Source of the DNA: Alnus glutinosa
Lineage: Eukaryota; Streptophyta; Magnoliopsida; Fagales; Betulaceae
Length of the DNA: 64,000 bases
Reading direction: 5' to 3'
Assembly (NCBI RefSeq): GCF_958979055.1
Contig: NC_084889.1
Coordinates: forward strand, 6,664,261 to 6,728,260
Position 1 is the first letter of the stretch. Each line of letters opens with the position of its first letter. The translations under genes and the position numbers were made by a program. Shown here piece by piece: positions 1 through 12,043 of the stretch. A model generated the notes under the pieces. That model ran no database searches. It saw nothing but the letters and a program-made list of their open reading frames with translations, and was not told the origin of the DNA.

Positions 1-378
1 TTTATAGAAAGGACCACATCAGGTTTACACCCATGTACAAACAGGAGAATATATTCGTCTTCCATAGGGCCTTGAGTATTGGAATACAAAGACATCTCAT
101 CATAAACAATGCCAGTAAAAGCATGCAGTAAAGAGCCATCTGGTTATGTCTCTAGGTGTTGAACCAGAGACATGAAGCTCTTGCCTTCATGGGGGTTGGG
201 TTTTTATGGATACTAGGGAGGGCTACCCTTCATTGTGTAGCCCATTGTACCCTTAGCTACAGGGCCAAAAATTCTGTGTTTATGCAGTTATAGTGTCAGA
301 TCAATGAAGAAACTTTTGCCACAACAGTCTAGCAAGATGAAGATTGTCAGTTCTCGTAGGGTTAGTTAGAATAATTAC
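1..378. other. Intron of the SAM carrier gene, nothing else recognised
   Basis: This stretch follows the donor at 378-377 of the last visible exon. I see no further carrier-family coding sequence and no repeat structure in it. Confidence 0.5.
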
Positions 379-3300
379 CAAGTGAGCTAATGCACTAAGG
401 TTTTCAGGGAAGGACTTCAGCAATTTCTGCTTTGTAGGTTCATATACGCCAACAAATATGGCAGAAGCCCTGTGCAGAATAGAGAAGTATATCAGCCATG
501 TCCCACATAATAAGAAAACGCAAGCATTTAATGAACACTGGAAAGATGATAGGAAAAAATAATTAGAAAGAAAATGGTGTTCTCAGAAATGTTCTCAAGC
601 ATTATGTAGATTGATGAGCACTTTTTCAAGCATTCAGCTTAAAAGAATTAAAAAATTCAGGCTCAAATGTGGCATCCGTAGCCCTCAAATAAGAGACAAA
701 CAATGAAATGAACCACACTCTCTATTGTGGAAGACAGTTCATGAAGAAAATAGAAAATTCACCAAGAATCAGGCCTGCATAAAGAGAAAACAAAATCAAA
801 GCAAAAAATACTATAAATACCTTGAGCATGAAGATGTTGAAGTTTGAAATATTTATTAATAGGTTTTCAATCAAACAAACAACGTATCAAAAGATTAAGC
901 AAATGAGTGAGATGTCTTGCTATATCAAAACAAACTCTTCTCATGGAGAAATGGTTTTAAAATTTTATCATACACTCAAAAGTAGTAGGGGCAATGGTCT
1001 GAGGATGAATAGGGAAAAAGGATTATTGCACCCAATGGCAAGTAGTTAAGCTAGGCTTTCCTCAGTTGTGCTTATCTTGCATAAGGTTTTACTCAGTTGA
1101 GTTTAACTTGCATAGTTGTTTGTTAGCTTTGACCAAAAAGTTAGGATCCGCATCATCATGTGAAAAACATATAGAAGAACTAACTACTTTTATAGAAATG
1201 TTGGGGAAATGCATATATGCAAATTAAAGTTTACTCACGGTAAGACACCAGCAAGGTTTCCAGCCAATCCTGAATACAAACCCTTCAAAATAATTTTTCC
1301 TCCACCATGGGCAGCCTGACAAAAGAAGCAATGGTGATACCTACTAGCAATAATTCAAGCAAGATCAAGCAGGTTTGATATAGTATAGAAAATCAAGTAT
1401 TCTATAGCTGATCATGAACATGTTGACATCAATTGTAGAACAGCCAAAACATGAATGGCTGAATGATGATAGAAAGCAAAGGAATAGATAGCATGAGATG
1501 GATCCAGTGAAAGGAGTTGTACGACCTTTAATCTAATGATTCCCTTTTGAAGAATGAATTGTGACCAATAGGAAAATGCTTTAACTAGCAAAGCAAGTCA
1601 AGCTGTATGCAATAAAACCAAATAGTTGAACAAAGAGTACAACATCATCCAAAAGTAGAAAGAAAACAACATATGGAAGCTAGAAATGGGATCATTCATG
1701 TAAACACAGAGAGTGGAAACAGCCTTGGCACTGATAATTTTTGCCATCATACACCAGGGTTTCTTTTTTCTAATATAATTTTAGTCAGCAACAGAATGCA
1801 ACAGATGAACAAGATAACACTCAGTAAAATTGACATGCCTGTAATCGAGTTTTTATGGTATCAATTGGATATAATGCTGTTTCCACAATAACACCAGCAA
1901 CACCTCCAGCTATAATACCATCTGCAAAAACCCATAATTTGCTTTCTGAGATCATTGTATACTAGTAATTTAGTAAAGATACATCTTTACAATAACAACC
2001 AATAGCCAATCTTAAATTACATGACTGGAGGTGTGTTCAAGGTGAAGTCATTTTTTGGTTCTATGATGTGTGCTGGAGGTACTCGGTTCCCATGGAAGTG
2101 TGTGTGGCGGTCTCAGGCTCCCCCGAGGGCAGCTTTCTTCACTTGGTCTGCAGCTCTAGGCAGAATTTTGACCTTGGACAATCTTAGGAAGAGGAACTTA
2201 ATTATTGTGGATAGATGCTGTCTTTGCAAGCGGGATGGGGAATCAGTGGACCATATTCTTCTGCATTGCGATCTGGCCTCAGCTCTATGGAATAACATTT
2301 TCTCCCGCTTTGGTATTTCGTGGGTCATGCCTAGGAGCGTGCTTGACTTAGTTGCTTGTTGGTGGAAGTCTGGGAGATCTGGGAGCGCTACTTCTTGGAA
2401 GATGGTGCCTATTTGCCTTTTTTGGTGTATTTGGAGAGAAAGAAACCTTAGGTGTTTTGAGAATCTAGAAAGCTCCCTAGAGGAGGTGCTAGAGTTGTTT
2501 CTCCATACCTTGTATGTCTGGTCGATGGCTTATTTGTACCCTTTATCTATCAGCTTTGCTGAATTTCTTGCTTCTTTTTCGCTTTCTAGTTAGGTGTTTC
2601 CTGTTGTATACTTCTAGTGTACGTAGGGGCGCCTTACGCTTTCAATAAAACTATCATTACTTATCAAAAAAAAATTACATGACTGGAACCCAGATCATGG
2701 GTGATAATTTACTCTAGAAATGAAATAAGGGATAGTCATTTTCCAGTATGTTATGAAACAAAAATTAAAATTATATGGTTGTAAGTAGCTGATGGCTGAT
2801 TACAGTTTTGAAGTTCAAAATAGCTGGCAGACCTTCTGCAGTCTGGAGTTACAATATTCTCCACTATGAGGCTTAAGTACAAGGTTGTCATAGATTTACG
2901 ACACACCAAAGACCTAACAAAAAATATAGTTTGAGTAATCTCTTTCAAATCTGATATTTCAAAGGAAATGCTCTTTGTACCTTGAATGTTCATTACAAAA
3001 TCAGAGTTTTGTAGCTTCCACGTCCTAGGCGAAACATTTACCATTGAGAGAATTTGCAAGTGTATTCCAAGAACTTTACTAGGGTCCAATTTAATTTACT
3101 AGTATCGTTAAACAAACAGAACTCTTTTCCAGCCTACAGCAAGGTGCTCTGTACTCCAAAAACAGTACACCCGAAGTAAGAAAAAATATATACAGCCACC
3201 AATCACAATGAGTTTACAACATAGATTTGGCCACCCACTACACAATCCAATATGAGACCCCAACCAAGATTTGGTATTTTAATGTATCCTCCACCCTAGG

Positions 3301-5225
3301 GGCATCAGCTCTCTCTCCCTTAAATGATCTAAGATGTTTATTTTTTTATGACCCCCCTGAAGGGTAGCAAAAGAGGTTATGCTCTGCAGCAATTTTGTCT
3401 TAGGGCCAAGGCAAAGGCCAACTTCCCATAAATCAGACAATGATATCTGATATTCTTAAGAGAAAATAAACCACAAGTAACACTAAAATTCAATAGATAA
3501 ACAAATGAATAATGAAGAAAGAGATGGCTCCCTATTTCGTGGAAGAGCATTTGGAAAACTAAGGCTCTTTCGAGAGTGGAGTTCTTTATGTGGATGGCAG
3601 CATTAGAGAAGATTTTAACTTTGAAAAACCTGAAGAAGAGACACATTATAGTGATGAGTTGGTGCTGTATGTGCAAGAGGAATTGAGAGACCATAGATCA
3701 TCTTCTTCTCCACTGTGAAGTGGCTAGAGAATTGTGGGTTCGATCTTCCGTCTTTTTAGTGTAGAGTGGGTCATGCCTAGAAGGGTGATGGGAGTTGTTA
3801 GGTAGCTGGATAGGTCAATTAGGAAGCCAAGTTTGGTGGATGACTCATCTGTGCTTAATGTAGTGCATTTAGAGAGTTGGACGCAAGGAGCTTTGAGGAT
3901 TGTGAGAGACTAGTGTTAGAGATAAAAGTTAGTATGTACAAATCTCTTCATGCTTGGATAGCAGCGTATAATAGTCCTTGTTTTTCTATTTTTACTGAAT
4001 TTCTGTACTTGTGTTCTTCTTTTTCTCCCTAATTGGGGTCTCCCTTGTATACTCTTTGTGTACTTGAGGTTGCGCCCTCTGCGCTATCTTTTTTTTTTTT
4101 GATAAGTAAAATATATTGAAAATGCGCAAAGAGGCGCAACCCAAAGTACACAGGATGTATACAAGGAACCCCTAATGTAAAGAACATAGAGAACATCTAT
4201 CTAAGAAATCAAAATAGGAACAGTCATGCATAAACTTGATTCTATCTCTCCACATAAACAACATTTGAAGCATCTTTCTCTTCAGATTAGACAAACCAGT
4301 CTCACAATCTTCAAAACAGCGAGCATTCCGTTCCCTCCAAACGCACCACATCAAACACAACGGAGCCATGCGCCAAATCTGTATCGAAGTCCGATTACCC
4401 TTCTGGCCCCTCCAACTCCCCAACATGTCTTTCACCGACCCCGGCATAATCCACTGAACTACCATAAATAGATGGTCTTTTTTCACTGGTCAATCCATAA
4501 ATAAGAGATATGCTAATGAGGGGATGGAACATTTTGGGTTTAAGCTGGACTGGTTTCTGCTCCAAATGATTTTGATTAGAAGGATGGTTGTCTTTTGGGC
4601 GTTCTAAGTGAGATTAGTGTTGTTTGAGAGTGCATTCTTTTTTCTTTTCTTTTTTTTTTGTGTATAGCTCGCATTTACATAAATTTGCTTCCACTTCATC
4701 AATGTCTCAAATTCATTACCTCTTTGTATAGAATATCTTTCTTCTTTAGAATATCATATGAATATATTTACATAATGCAAGGGAAAATCTTCCGGTAGTT
4801 TTTGTTATGTTTATATTTGGGATAATTACAAAATAAAAAAAAAGAAACCCTCAAACTACCGGCCGTTTTTAAAGTACCCCCCTGAACTACCAAGTGTACT
4901 AATATGATCCCCCCAAACTACGAAAGAGTCCAACAATGCCCATTTTGTCGAAATATTCCTATAATACCCTTGCCACGTATCATATATTCAATTAAAAATT
5001 TAAAAAAACTGAAAATAATAAAAACTTTTTTTTTTAAAAAAAAAAAAAGTTGAAAAAAAAAAAGGAGAGGTGGCTCCATGGCCAGTTTGGGGGTGGCTGA
5101 ACCAACCCCAAAGAGCAAAATGGGGGTGGCTGAAACCACCCCCACCCCGAGCCACCCCCAAGGCCCTTGGGGGTGGCCAGCAACTCCCATTGGCAACTTC
5201 CTTTGGGGGTGGCCGGCCACCCCTT

Positions 5226-5264
<39 letters not shown>

Positions 5265-8006
5265 TCTTTGACTTTTAAATTTAATATATGACACATGGCA
5301 AGGATATAATAGGAATATTTCGACAAAATGGGCATTTTTTACACTCTTTGGTAGTTTGGGGGGTCAAATTAGTACACTTGGTAGTTTAAGGGGGTTACTT
5401 TAAAAACGGCTGGTAGTTTGGAGGGGTTTTTTGTTTTTTTAATAATTTTTCCTTAAATTTTTTTTTGTCTCTTTAGCAAACTATTCCTTTCTCAATGCAA
5501 ATTTCTGATCTGCGTTAAAATATCAATTGTCCCAAAATCTTACACTAATAGGAAAAAGTAAATTAAATCATTTAATTATATTTTAATTCTCCCTCACCTA
5601 TAAGCTCAAACTCTCTTTCAACAAATGAGGTCCAAGACGTATAACATTTAATAGAAAATAAGGGGTAAATTGTAGAGTCAGGTTCGAACTCAAGATTTCT
5701 GCTCTGACATCATGTTAAATCGTCAATTGTTTCAAAAGCTTAAGCTTTTGGGACAAGTGGTGATTTAACAATCTATGTATCAAAGGAGAGAAGAAAATTA
5801 AAAGATAAGCATATCTAGCATTTTTAACTAGAATAGCATGACCCAATTAATTTATACACCAATCATACTCATACTTTTGTGCATCAAATCTCTTCTACAT
5901 TTTATCATAACTTCCTCTCTCAAACTGGGATACATAACAGAGTTGGAAGTATAAAACACGATCAAAAGGAGAAAATTGTGAAGTATAAAACATAAGCTGA
6001 ATAAACTGCTTGCCATTAAGTCTACAATATAAATGGACTCTTTCTTCCAGTTAATAAAAGTGTATTCCAATATATTCTGAGAAATATAAAACAAAGGATC
6101 TTTAAATTTTTTGCATATTAATGGCTACAATTGAGAGCAGCCGACCATCATATCATTGTTAAGTTTAACAATTACAAACTGCATCTAACCTACTTTCAAC
6201 AGCAATAAAATAACATTACATACCGTAGAAAACACGTAAAAAATCAGATTGCTTGTTCTCTCCTGCAATGACTGATACAATCTTATCTGACTCCTTTTGA
6301 GAGCTATACATATTGCCCGTTAATGCATCTGTAAAATGAAACTATTTGTTCAAAACACGGATACACACACAGAGATTATAGATGATGAAGAAACTCAAAT
6401 AAGTTAAATAAATAAAAACAACTTAAATAATGTTTCATTGGCAACAAAAGGTCTACCCAAGGTAAAAAACCAAATCACATAGATTATTACCAAATGGCAT
6501 TCTTGTAATAACTATTTTTCAGTTGGCTATTTATTTCAATAATTTGTTGCATTATTTCAAAGGACACCGTGAGAATTTCAGAGTGTAGAGGGAGGGGTAT
6601 TTTCGGGTTTTTGGGTTAAAAGGGTCACGTGCCGGGCACCTGACCCAGTTTCCGTTGGCATTGACGGCATAAATGGACGGATGGGGCCAAAAAATCAGAA
6701 AGTGGTAGTTTAGGGGGCCATAATCCAAGCATTGGTAGTTCGGTATCCACTTATGGTTTGGGTCGAGTTCAAATCGCCAATTTGTGGTTTAAAAAGTTGT
6801 ACTTCACTCAATTGAGGTCTGATTGTGTTTGCTTTTGGTTCATGAGTTTAATATATTGAGACTCTAACAAGATTGTTATTTTTTATGGCTCTTTTGAAGC
6901 TACATGATCTATACCTGCAAATTTTAACATTAAAATTTTTTAACAGATGTAACCTCAAATGGCTTAACTACAACTTTTTAAACCATGGTTGGCAATTCGA
7001 ACTCAACCCAAATCATACGTTGGTAAAGTGTAATTAACACATAATTTTAAGTATTAATAGAAAACAACCAACTACGCTCATGGTCATAGGTGCAGCACTA
7101 ATTAGACATACATTTGGAGACACTTCTGTAGATATAATCCCTATTTTCTGATAGTCCCTCTGTGAGATTCAGATTTGGAAGATTGAAGCTATAAATAAGA
7201 AACTTCTGAAGATTTCTTCAGTTTGGGCAACCAGATTAAATGATGGATGATGAACTTTGGTATTGGCATATTCATTATTTTTAACGTTAGAAACCAATCT
7301 CTTGCCAGGCTTGATCCAGTGTTCCAAAAAATAATTTATGAAAAGTTGAGAGAAAAATTTGATTTATTAAGCAATTCAGAAGTCATAAGTAAGAATCATT
7401 ATCCAAATTTGAAGATACAATGGTCCTCTGATGATTCCGAAAAAGATGTGAGAAAAACTAAGAAACCGAGATTTTTGAATAGTATGATTAATTTTGATAT
7501 GGTTTGCAAAATAATGAACCATAGTTGTATTTAGGCTCAACCATGTACGTTTTCTTTAATATTTCTCCTCGGGTCAAAGATTATGCCAATGGTTGTATTC
7601 AAATTTTAGTTTCCATACCTGCATTTTTTCACCAACCAAATAGAACATAAAAATCTAAGCACCCATTCCTTCATCAAACTAGTCTATCAAAACCAACCAC
7701 AGTCATTCTCAGCTCTTCTGTAACAACCCACTAACAATTTCAAAGCTATGCTAAAAAAATCAAGCATAAACCGTTTGGTTTCCTGGAAAACAGAGTAAAA
7801 GAAAACAAACCAAACCTTAAAAAAGCTTCTTTTGCTTTCCAAGATTCGTTTCAGCTACCCATTAGATCATGCAAGTTAAAAACGTTCAAAAAAAAAAAAA
7901 ATTTGAGGGGAAAAACAACAAAAACAAAAAGTAGAAAGTGAAATGTACCAGCTGAGTCTTTCGGAGAACTTTTCGCACGCATTTGCAGTGCACGAGGAGG
8001 ATTCAT
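379..8006 (-). CDS. SAMC: S-adenosylmethionine carrier (mitochondrial carrier family), 5' five exons, partial
   Basis: Five coding exons on the minus strand join in frame: 7949-8006 (ATG at 8006), 6224-6328, 1839-1921, 1239-1315 and 379-469; phases are 1, 1, 0, 2 and 0. The product begins [14 protein letters not shown], then an acidic linker, then the first carrier helix with the signature PIDTIKTR, followed by [18 protein letters not shown] and [17 protein letters not shown]. These match plant SAMC proteins, which exchange S-adenosylmethionine for S-adenosylhomocysteine across chloroplast or mitochondrial inner membranes. The first repeat and the start of the second are present; exons for the remaining helices are not seen at 1-378 and should lie beyond the left edge. 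The intron after 1839 uses a GC donor. Whether this is the SAMC1 or SAMC2 type is unresolved. Confidence 0.85.
2030..2671 (+). mobile_element. 5'-truncated L1-type LINE with 16 bp target-site duplication
   Basis: An open frame at 2021-2593 encodes the C-terminal reverse-transcriptase zinc-binding (zf-RVT) region of a plant LINE: a [18 protein letters not shown] start, the cysteine/histidine cluster [18 protein letters not shown], and [15 protein letters not shown]. It ends with an AATAAA signal (2643-2648) and an A-run. The 16 bp AAATTACATGACTGGA occurs at 2014-2029 and again at 2672-2687, so this is a clean target-primed insertion with a severe 5' truncation. It sits in the second intron of the SAM carrier gene, antisense to that gene. 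Confidence 0.93.
3518..4088 (+). mobile_element. Decayed LINE 3' fragment (zf-RVT region)
   Basis: Translation shows the same zf-RVT pattern as the 2030 element ([20 protein letters not shown], then [13 protein letters not shown]), interrupted by stops and frameshifts. The 3' end has the family tail, a short palindromic GCGCCCTCTGCGC near 4072-4085. It is older than the 2030 copy, and no target-site duplication was recognised. Confidence 0.8.
4089..4490 (-). mobile_element. LINE 3' fragment in opposite orientation
   Basis: The minus-strand frame at 4172-4486 reads [14 protein letters not shown], then [20 protein letters not shown], the C-terminal end of a LINE ORF2 after the zinc knuckle. 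Its A-tail (the T-run at 4090-4101 on the plus strand) abuts the tail of the preceding plus-strand LINE, giving a tail-to-tail pair. Confidence 0.8.
4818..5450. mobile_element. Non-autonomous DNA element with about 170 bp inverted repeats and a GGGGTGGC core
   Basis: The arms 4818-5000 and 5280-5450 are imperfect inverted copies of each other; both carry a CAAACTACC-type motif several times and a block reading CCCATTTTGTCGAAATATTCC. The centre (5080-5225) contains repeated, partly palindromic GGGGGTGGC / GCCACCCCC modules and a TA microsatellite (5229-5259). No transposase is present. It lies in intron 2 of the SAM carrier gene. Superfamily is unassigned. Confidence 0.7.
5640..5775. repeat. 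Interspersed repeat ending in an AAGCTTAAGCTT palindrome
   Basis: It contains GGTTCGAACTCAAGATTTCT, GCTCTGACATCATGTTAAAT and a palindrome centred on AAGCTTAAGCTT flanked by complementary TTAAATC and GATTTAA. Related copies are at 36112-36330 and 37900-38085. It resembles a dispersed plant short element (MITE or SINE-like); the class is not settled. Confidence 0.55.
6560..6790. repeat. Fragment of the CAAACTACC-family repeat
   Basis: TGGTAGTTTAGGGGGCC, CCGTTGGCATTGACGGC and GGTCACGTGCCGGGCACCTG match the arm seen at 31725-31890 in the opposite orientation. It is a partial copy inside the first intron of the SAM carrier gene. Confidence 0.5.
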
Positions 8007-8347
8007 CAAGGTCCAATATTGAGCTGCTAAACTTAAATCTCAGTGATTAGAACCAAAGCTCCGGAATAGCGGTGATTCTGTTTTATTACGAAATTAACGA
8101 GAAAGTGGGGGGTTTTGCTGTGTTTTAGCATATGGAAATTACCCAATCACACCACCTATGCATTCTCAATGGGCTGGCCTGGCCCGGCCCAATAGCAAAA
8201 ATGATTAAAAAATAGTTATTTTAGCTATAAAATAATAATTAAAAAAAAAAAAAAGGCTTTCAGGCAATGTTAAAATAAAAAAATAAAAAATAAAAAATAA
8301 AATGGAGTATGTCTTTCAGGCAATGTAATCTCACCTTCTTTCTTTTT

Positions 8348-8393
<46 letters not shown>

Positions 8394-8473
8394 GCTCCTC
8401 TAAATAGAAAATTCTCTACGAGCTCGAAGGGTACGTGCAATATGCCCCATAGGATTTAGGAGTTATAGTTTTG

Positions 8474-8652
8474 AGAAATGCTACATGTACTTAAATTTTT
8501 ACAAATGGAACCTTACTAAGATGATGTGGAGCTTATTTATTGGTACTCGTAACATTTCTTTTTATTAATTGTTTTGATCATGTCCAATGAATAAGCTCCA
8601 CATCAATTAGTAAAGCTCCATTTATAAAAATTCAAGTATATTTAGCATTTCT
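8474..8652. mobile_element. MITE, about 70 bp terminal inverted repeats
   Basis: The left arm AGAAATGCTACATGTACTT continuing to TGATGTGGAGCTTATT is repeated inverted at the right end (AATAAGCTCCACATCA continuing to AGCATTTCT). The element is about 180 bp, has no coding capacity, and could fold into a hairpin. Confidence 0.8.
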
Positions 8653-8656
8653 GAAA

Positions 8657-8940
8657 GGTGATTAACTTTATTTTTTATAACTTAACTAAATTATAAACTA
8701 TAAAGATAATTAGCAGACCACTAGACTAAGACATAATTACATTAATTCGTAACTTCTAAAAACTAAGCACATGGTCCAAATGGAACCAATGCTGTCTAGA
8801 ACCAAACTAATTGTTTGAATCCTCAACATTGTCCTTGCCAAGGGTTTTCAAAAGCTGTAATAATGTCTTAGTCTAGTGCTCTGGTAATTATCTTCATAGT
8901 TTATAATTTAGTTAAGTTTTAAAAAATAAAGTTAATTACC
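8657..8940. mobile_element. MITE, about 83 bp terminal inverted repeats
   Basis: The left arm starts GGTGATTAACTTTATTTTTT and runs to CACTAGACTAAGACAT; the right arm is its inverted copy ending AAAGTTAATTACC. The element is about 284 bp and lies only 4 bp from the preceding MITE. Confidence 0.82.
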
Positions 8941-9129
8941 ATTTCCCTTCTAAACACCACTCATTTGCACATTGCCCCATTAATTACTACTGTCAGTTTA
9001 TCACACTCAACCACTTTGAACTATTATTTTATTGCAAAAAAGAAAAATACCTTGTCGTTACTCAATTTTGTTAAATTAGATAGAATAGCGATTAGTGCAC
9101 AGCATATGTGATTTTTTTTTTTTTTTTTT

Positions 9130-9720
9130 TTTTGGGTTAAATACCTTTTTAATATCTGAATTTTGAAAATTTTATTTTTTTGGTACCTGAGTTTCGTTTC
9201 GTATCGCAAATAGTACTTGAGTCTTGGAAAAAGACAGACTCAGTATCTCTATATATTTTTTCGTCAAATATTTAACGGTTTACCACTTGCTAACCCCTAA
9301 TGGCTGACACATGGCACAATATAAAAAATAAAAATATTTAAAAACTAAAATTAATAAACTTTTAAAAAATAAAAATTTTTATTTTTATTTTTTTAAAAAA
9401 AAGGAGCCACTCCCTTGGCCGGCTTGGGAGTGGTCGAACCACCCCTACCGCTAGAACTAAAGAGAAAAAAAAAAAAAAAAAAAAAATTGTAAGGGTTTGG
9501 CCCTTGGAGGTGGCCAAACCACCCCTACTACTATGGCTAAAGAAAAAATAAATAAATAAATAAATTTGTAAGGGTTTGGCCATTGGAGGTGGCCTAACCA
9601 TCCCATGGCCATAACGGCCAAAAAGAAAATAAAAGAAAAATATAAAAGGATTTTGACCTTTGGAGGGGCAATTTTTTTTTTTGTTTTCTTCCTGATCTCC
9701 ATGGTTTGCCCTCAATATGA
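9130..9720. repeat. Repeat with GGTACCTGAGTTT arm and GGGTGGC / GGAGGTGGCC modules
   Basis: The segment begins GGGTTAAATACC, contains GGTACCTGAGTTTCG and GCTGACACATGGCAC, then three imperfect modules in which a TTTGGCCNTTGGAGGTGGCC-like block alternates with A-rich spacers. A related left half is at 30130-30445. The right inverted arm is not recognisable, so this is a truncated or rearranged copy. Confidence 0.5.
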
Positions 9721-9779
9721 AGAGTTGATTAACGGTTATACCATTCAGTAAGACACTCCAAAATATCTATTTATCAAAG

Positions 9780-10505
9780 TTACATTTATAACCTGAACTG
9801 ACACATTTATAATACCCTTATTAACCCTTATTGTCGAACTAGATAAACTTCGACCAGCTCGTTAGCTCACTGCGTGTCGGTTTTGCAAGCAATAAGGTAT
9901 ACCCAGTGGAACCAATCGAGCGATCACCTTATCAATTATTGTAGGAGCTGCCCCTCAGTTAGGTCACCACGATTGTCAACTTCCTAGTGGTAGGCTGCCC
10001 CTCCGCCTGCAACACCGTCATTGGCCCAGCGACACAAAATGTCATGAAGGTCGTCACTTTCACCTATTAATTAAAGATGAAGTTCCAGACTGAGGGCTAT
10101 GCTGAGGAGGTCAAAGGTGTAGGGTTGATGTGTTTTATAAATTTAAAGGTAGATTTAAAAATGAGATATATAAAAAATATAAAAATAATAATTTTCTTTT
10201 TGTTATTACCCATAAGCCCGTCCTATTATCAGGCAACGTGCATCGAGGGACCACACGACTACACGTCGGGGATGAGATGCTACGTACAATTGAAGCATAC
10301 CCAACCAAAGGGTGCCGCCTGGTTGGACAATCATGTTGGAGAAGGATCCATCATGTTCAGTGTAAGAATAAAAGAGTAGTCCTCGCATGTACGCTTTCAT
10401 TCTAGCCGTTTTTGTTTTATTGAAGTTTTCTATTATCCATTATCCTTCCTAACCATTGACTTAAGCATCGGAGCAGTCTCACCACTACACTTGACAACCT
10501 CCCTT
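9780..10505. other. Intergenic DNA, no gene recognised
   Basis: Open frames here (10077-10379 and 10130-10405) overlap in two frames and match no family I know. The moderate GC content and lack of repeat arms leave open a decayed LTR or old coding debris. Confidence 0.35.
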
Positions 10506-10510
10506 ACTTA

Positions 10511-10788
10511 GAGTTCGTTTGGATTTACGATTTTAAAATAGCGATTTTAAAATGTGCGATTTAAAAAAGTGATTTTTAAAAACACAGTTTGGTTTTTAAA
10601 ATCGCAGATTAGCCTTTTTAAATACTGTGTTTTCAAAAAAGCATCACATTACCTACGATTTAAATAAGCAATTTTCTGCATTTTCAAATTGCAATTTTTT
10701 AAAAACACAGTTTCTAAATGGTTTATTTTCTACGATTTGATTTAAAATCATATTTTTTCTCTATAAAATCGTAATCACAAACGTACCC
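10511..10788. mobile_element. PIF/Harbinger (Tourist)-like MITE, TTA target duplication
   Basis: Terminal repeats GAGTTCGTTTGGATTTACGA and its inverted counterpart at the right end (GGGTACGTTTGTGATTACGA on the minus strand) are flanked by TTA on both sides (10508-10510 and 10789-10791). The interior is rich in CGATTTTAAA motifs in both orientations. Confidence 0.75.
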
Positions 10789-12043
10789 TTAGCTTGGTCT
10801 ATGTTGCAACACCCCCAAAAACATCTCCCTTCATCAATGGCAAAGTCGGGATATATAGGTTCCGGAGGAACAAAAAAAGCATAGGCGATCCTTAGAAATT
10901 CCAAAAGGAGGAGGGTATTTATGCAAAATTTTAGTGAGGGATAGGGGGATTTTTCAAACTCAGGGGGGGTCCCTTGATAGAGACATTACTTCCACGTTGA
11001 ATATTATCAACACATTAAGTTAGGAACTAAATAATTTGAGAAGTTATCTATTAAAAAAATTTAAAAAAAAATTAAAAAAAAACTAATTTGATAAGTCAAA
11101 GTATCTCTCTCTTTGTTAATAAACAACGTTCTCACGCAGAGCGCGTGGTCAAATTGACAATAACCATTCGCACACATTTTCAACGCGAAATCTGACAATA
11201 AATATCTCTCGCGTTTTGTGGGAGAAGCTGTCCCTTAAAACGTTTACAAAGCAAAAGATTTAACACGCGTCGTTTGCCATTGGATAACGACTACCCAAAA
11301 CTTAACACCGTTGGGAATCGGTCAGTTTCAGTTGGGCACGGTAACCTCACCTGTTCCAGAATCTCCACCAAGATTCAACTCCTGCTGGATTTTCTAAACG
11401 TGGCAACTCCCTATTTGTTGGATCTGCGGTCTCTGATTCCGATGCGTGCAGAGCGATAATCCAAGGGACCCAGATAGATAGATATTATATTGCTATTTGT
11501 TTCGGTAATGGGAACGAAGGAAAAGGAAATTCTGGGTCAAGCTCACATAAACACAATCACATCCCATAATTTGATTATCTCTGATTCTAAAGTAAGTGCT
11601 TAAATTCTTTCGAATGCCATAAAACTTTCAAGGTTTGGGTTTTATTTCTGAGTTTAAATAAGCATCGTTCTTGCAACTCTTTGTTCCTTGAGGACAGGCT
11701 TTCATTTGCGCATATCGGATGAGTTTCAATGCTATCTACTACTCCGGTTCTATATGATTGTTTTTCCAGTTCTGTCCAAGTTTTCTTGAACTGGGTTCTT
11801 GCATGCAGTTCTTTATGTTATTATATTGTTTTGATCTTTCTCTATAATTGGTTCTGGTTGCTTATCTTTTGCTTAAGGCGTTGAATCTTAGTATTCTATA
11901 TTTGATTTGACTTTTTGGGTAGATTAAGTATGATACAGACAATGTTTTAATTGGTTGATATATACAGCCTTAGAAATAGTGATCTTCTCTGTTTGTGTCG
12001 TAGGTTGAACTTTGTTACGATTCCCTCATAGTATTGAAGCACC

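Noticed and set aside
9362..9715. Minus-strand Phe-rich frames
   Set aside because: They arise from poly-A/T spacers and GGAGGTGGCC repeat modules in a transposon remnant.
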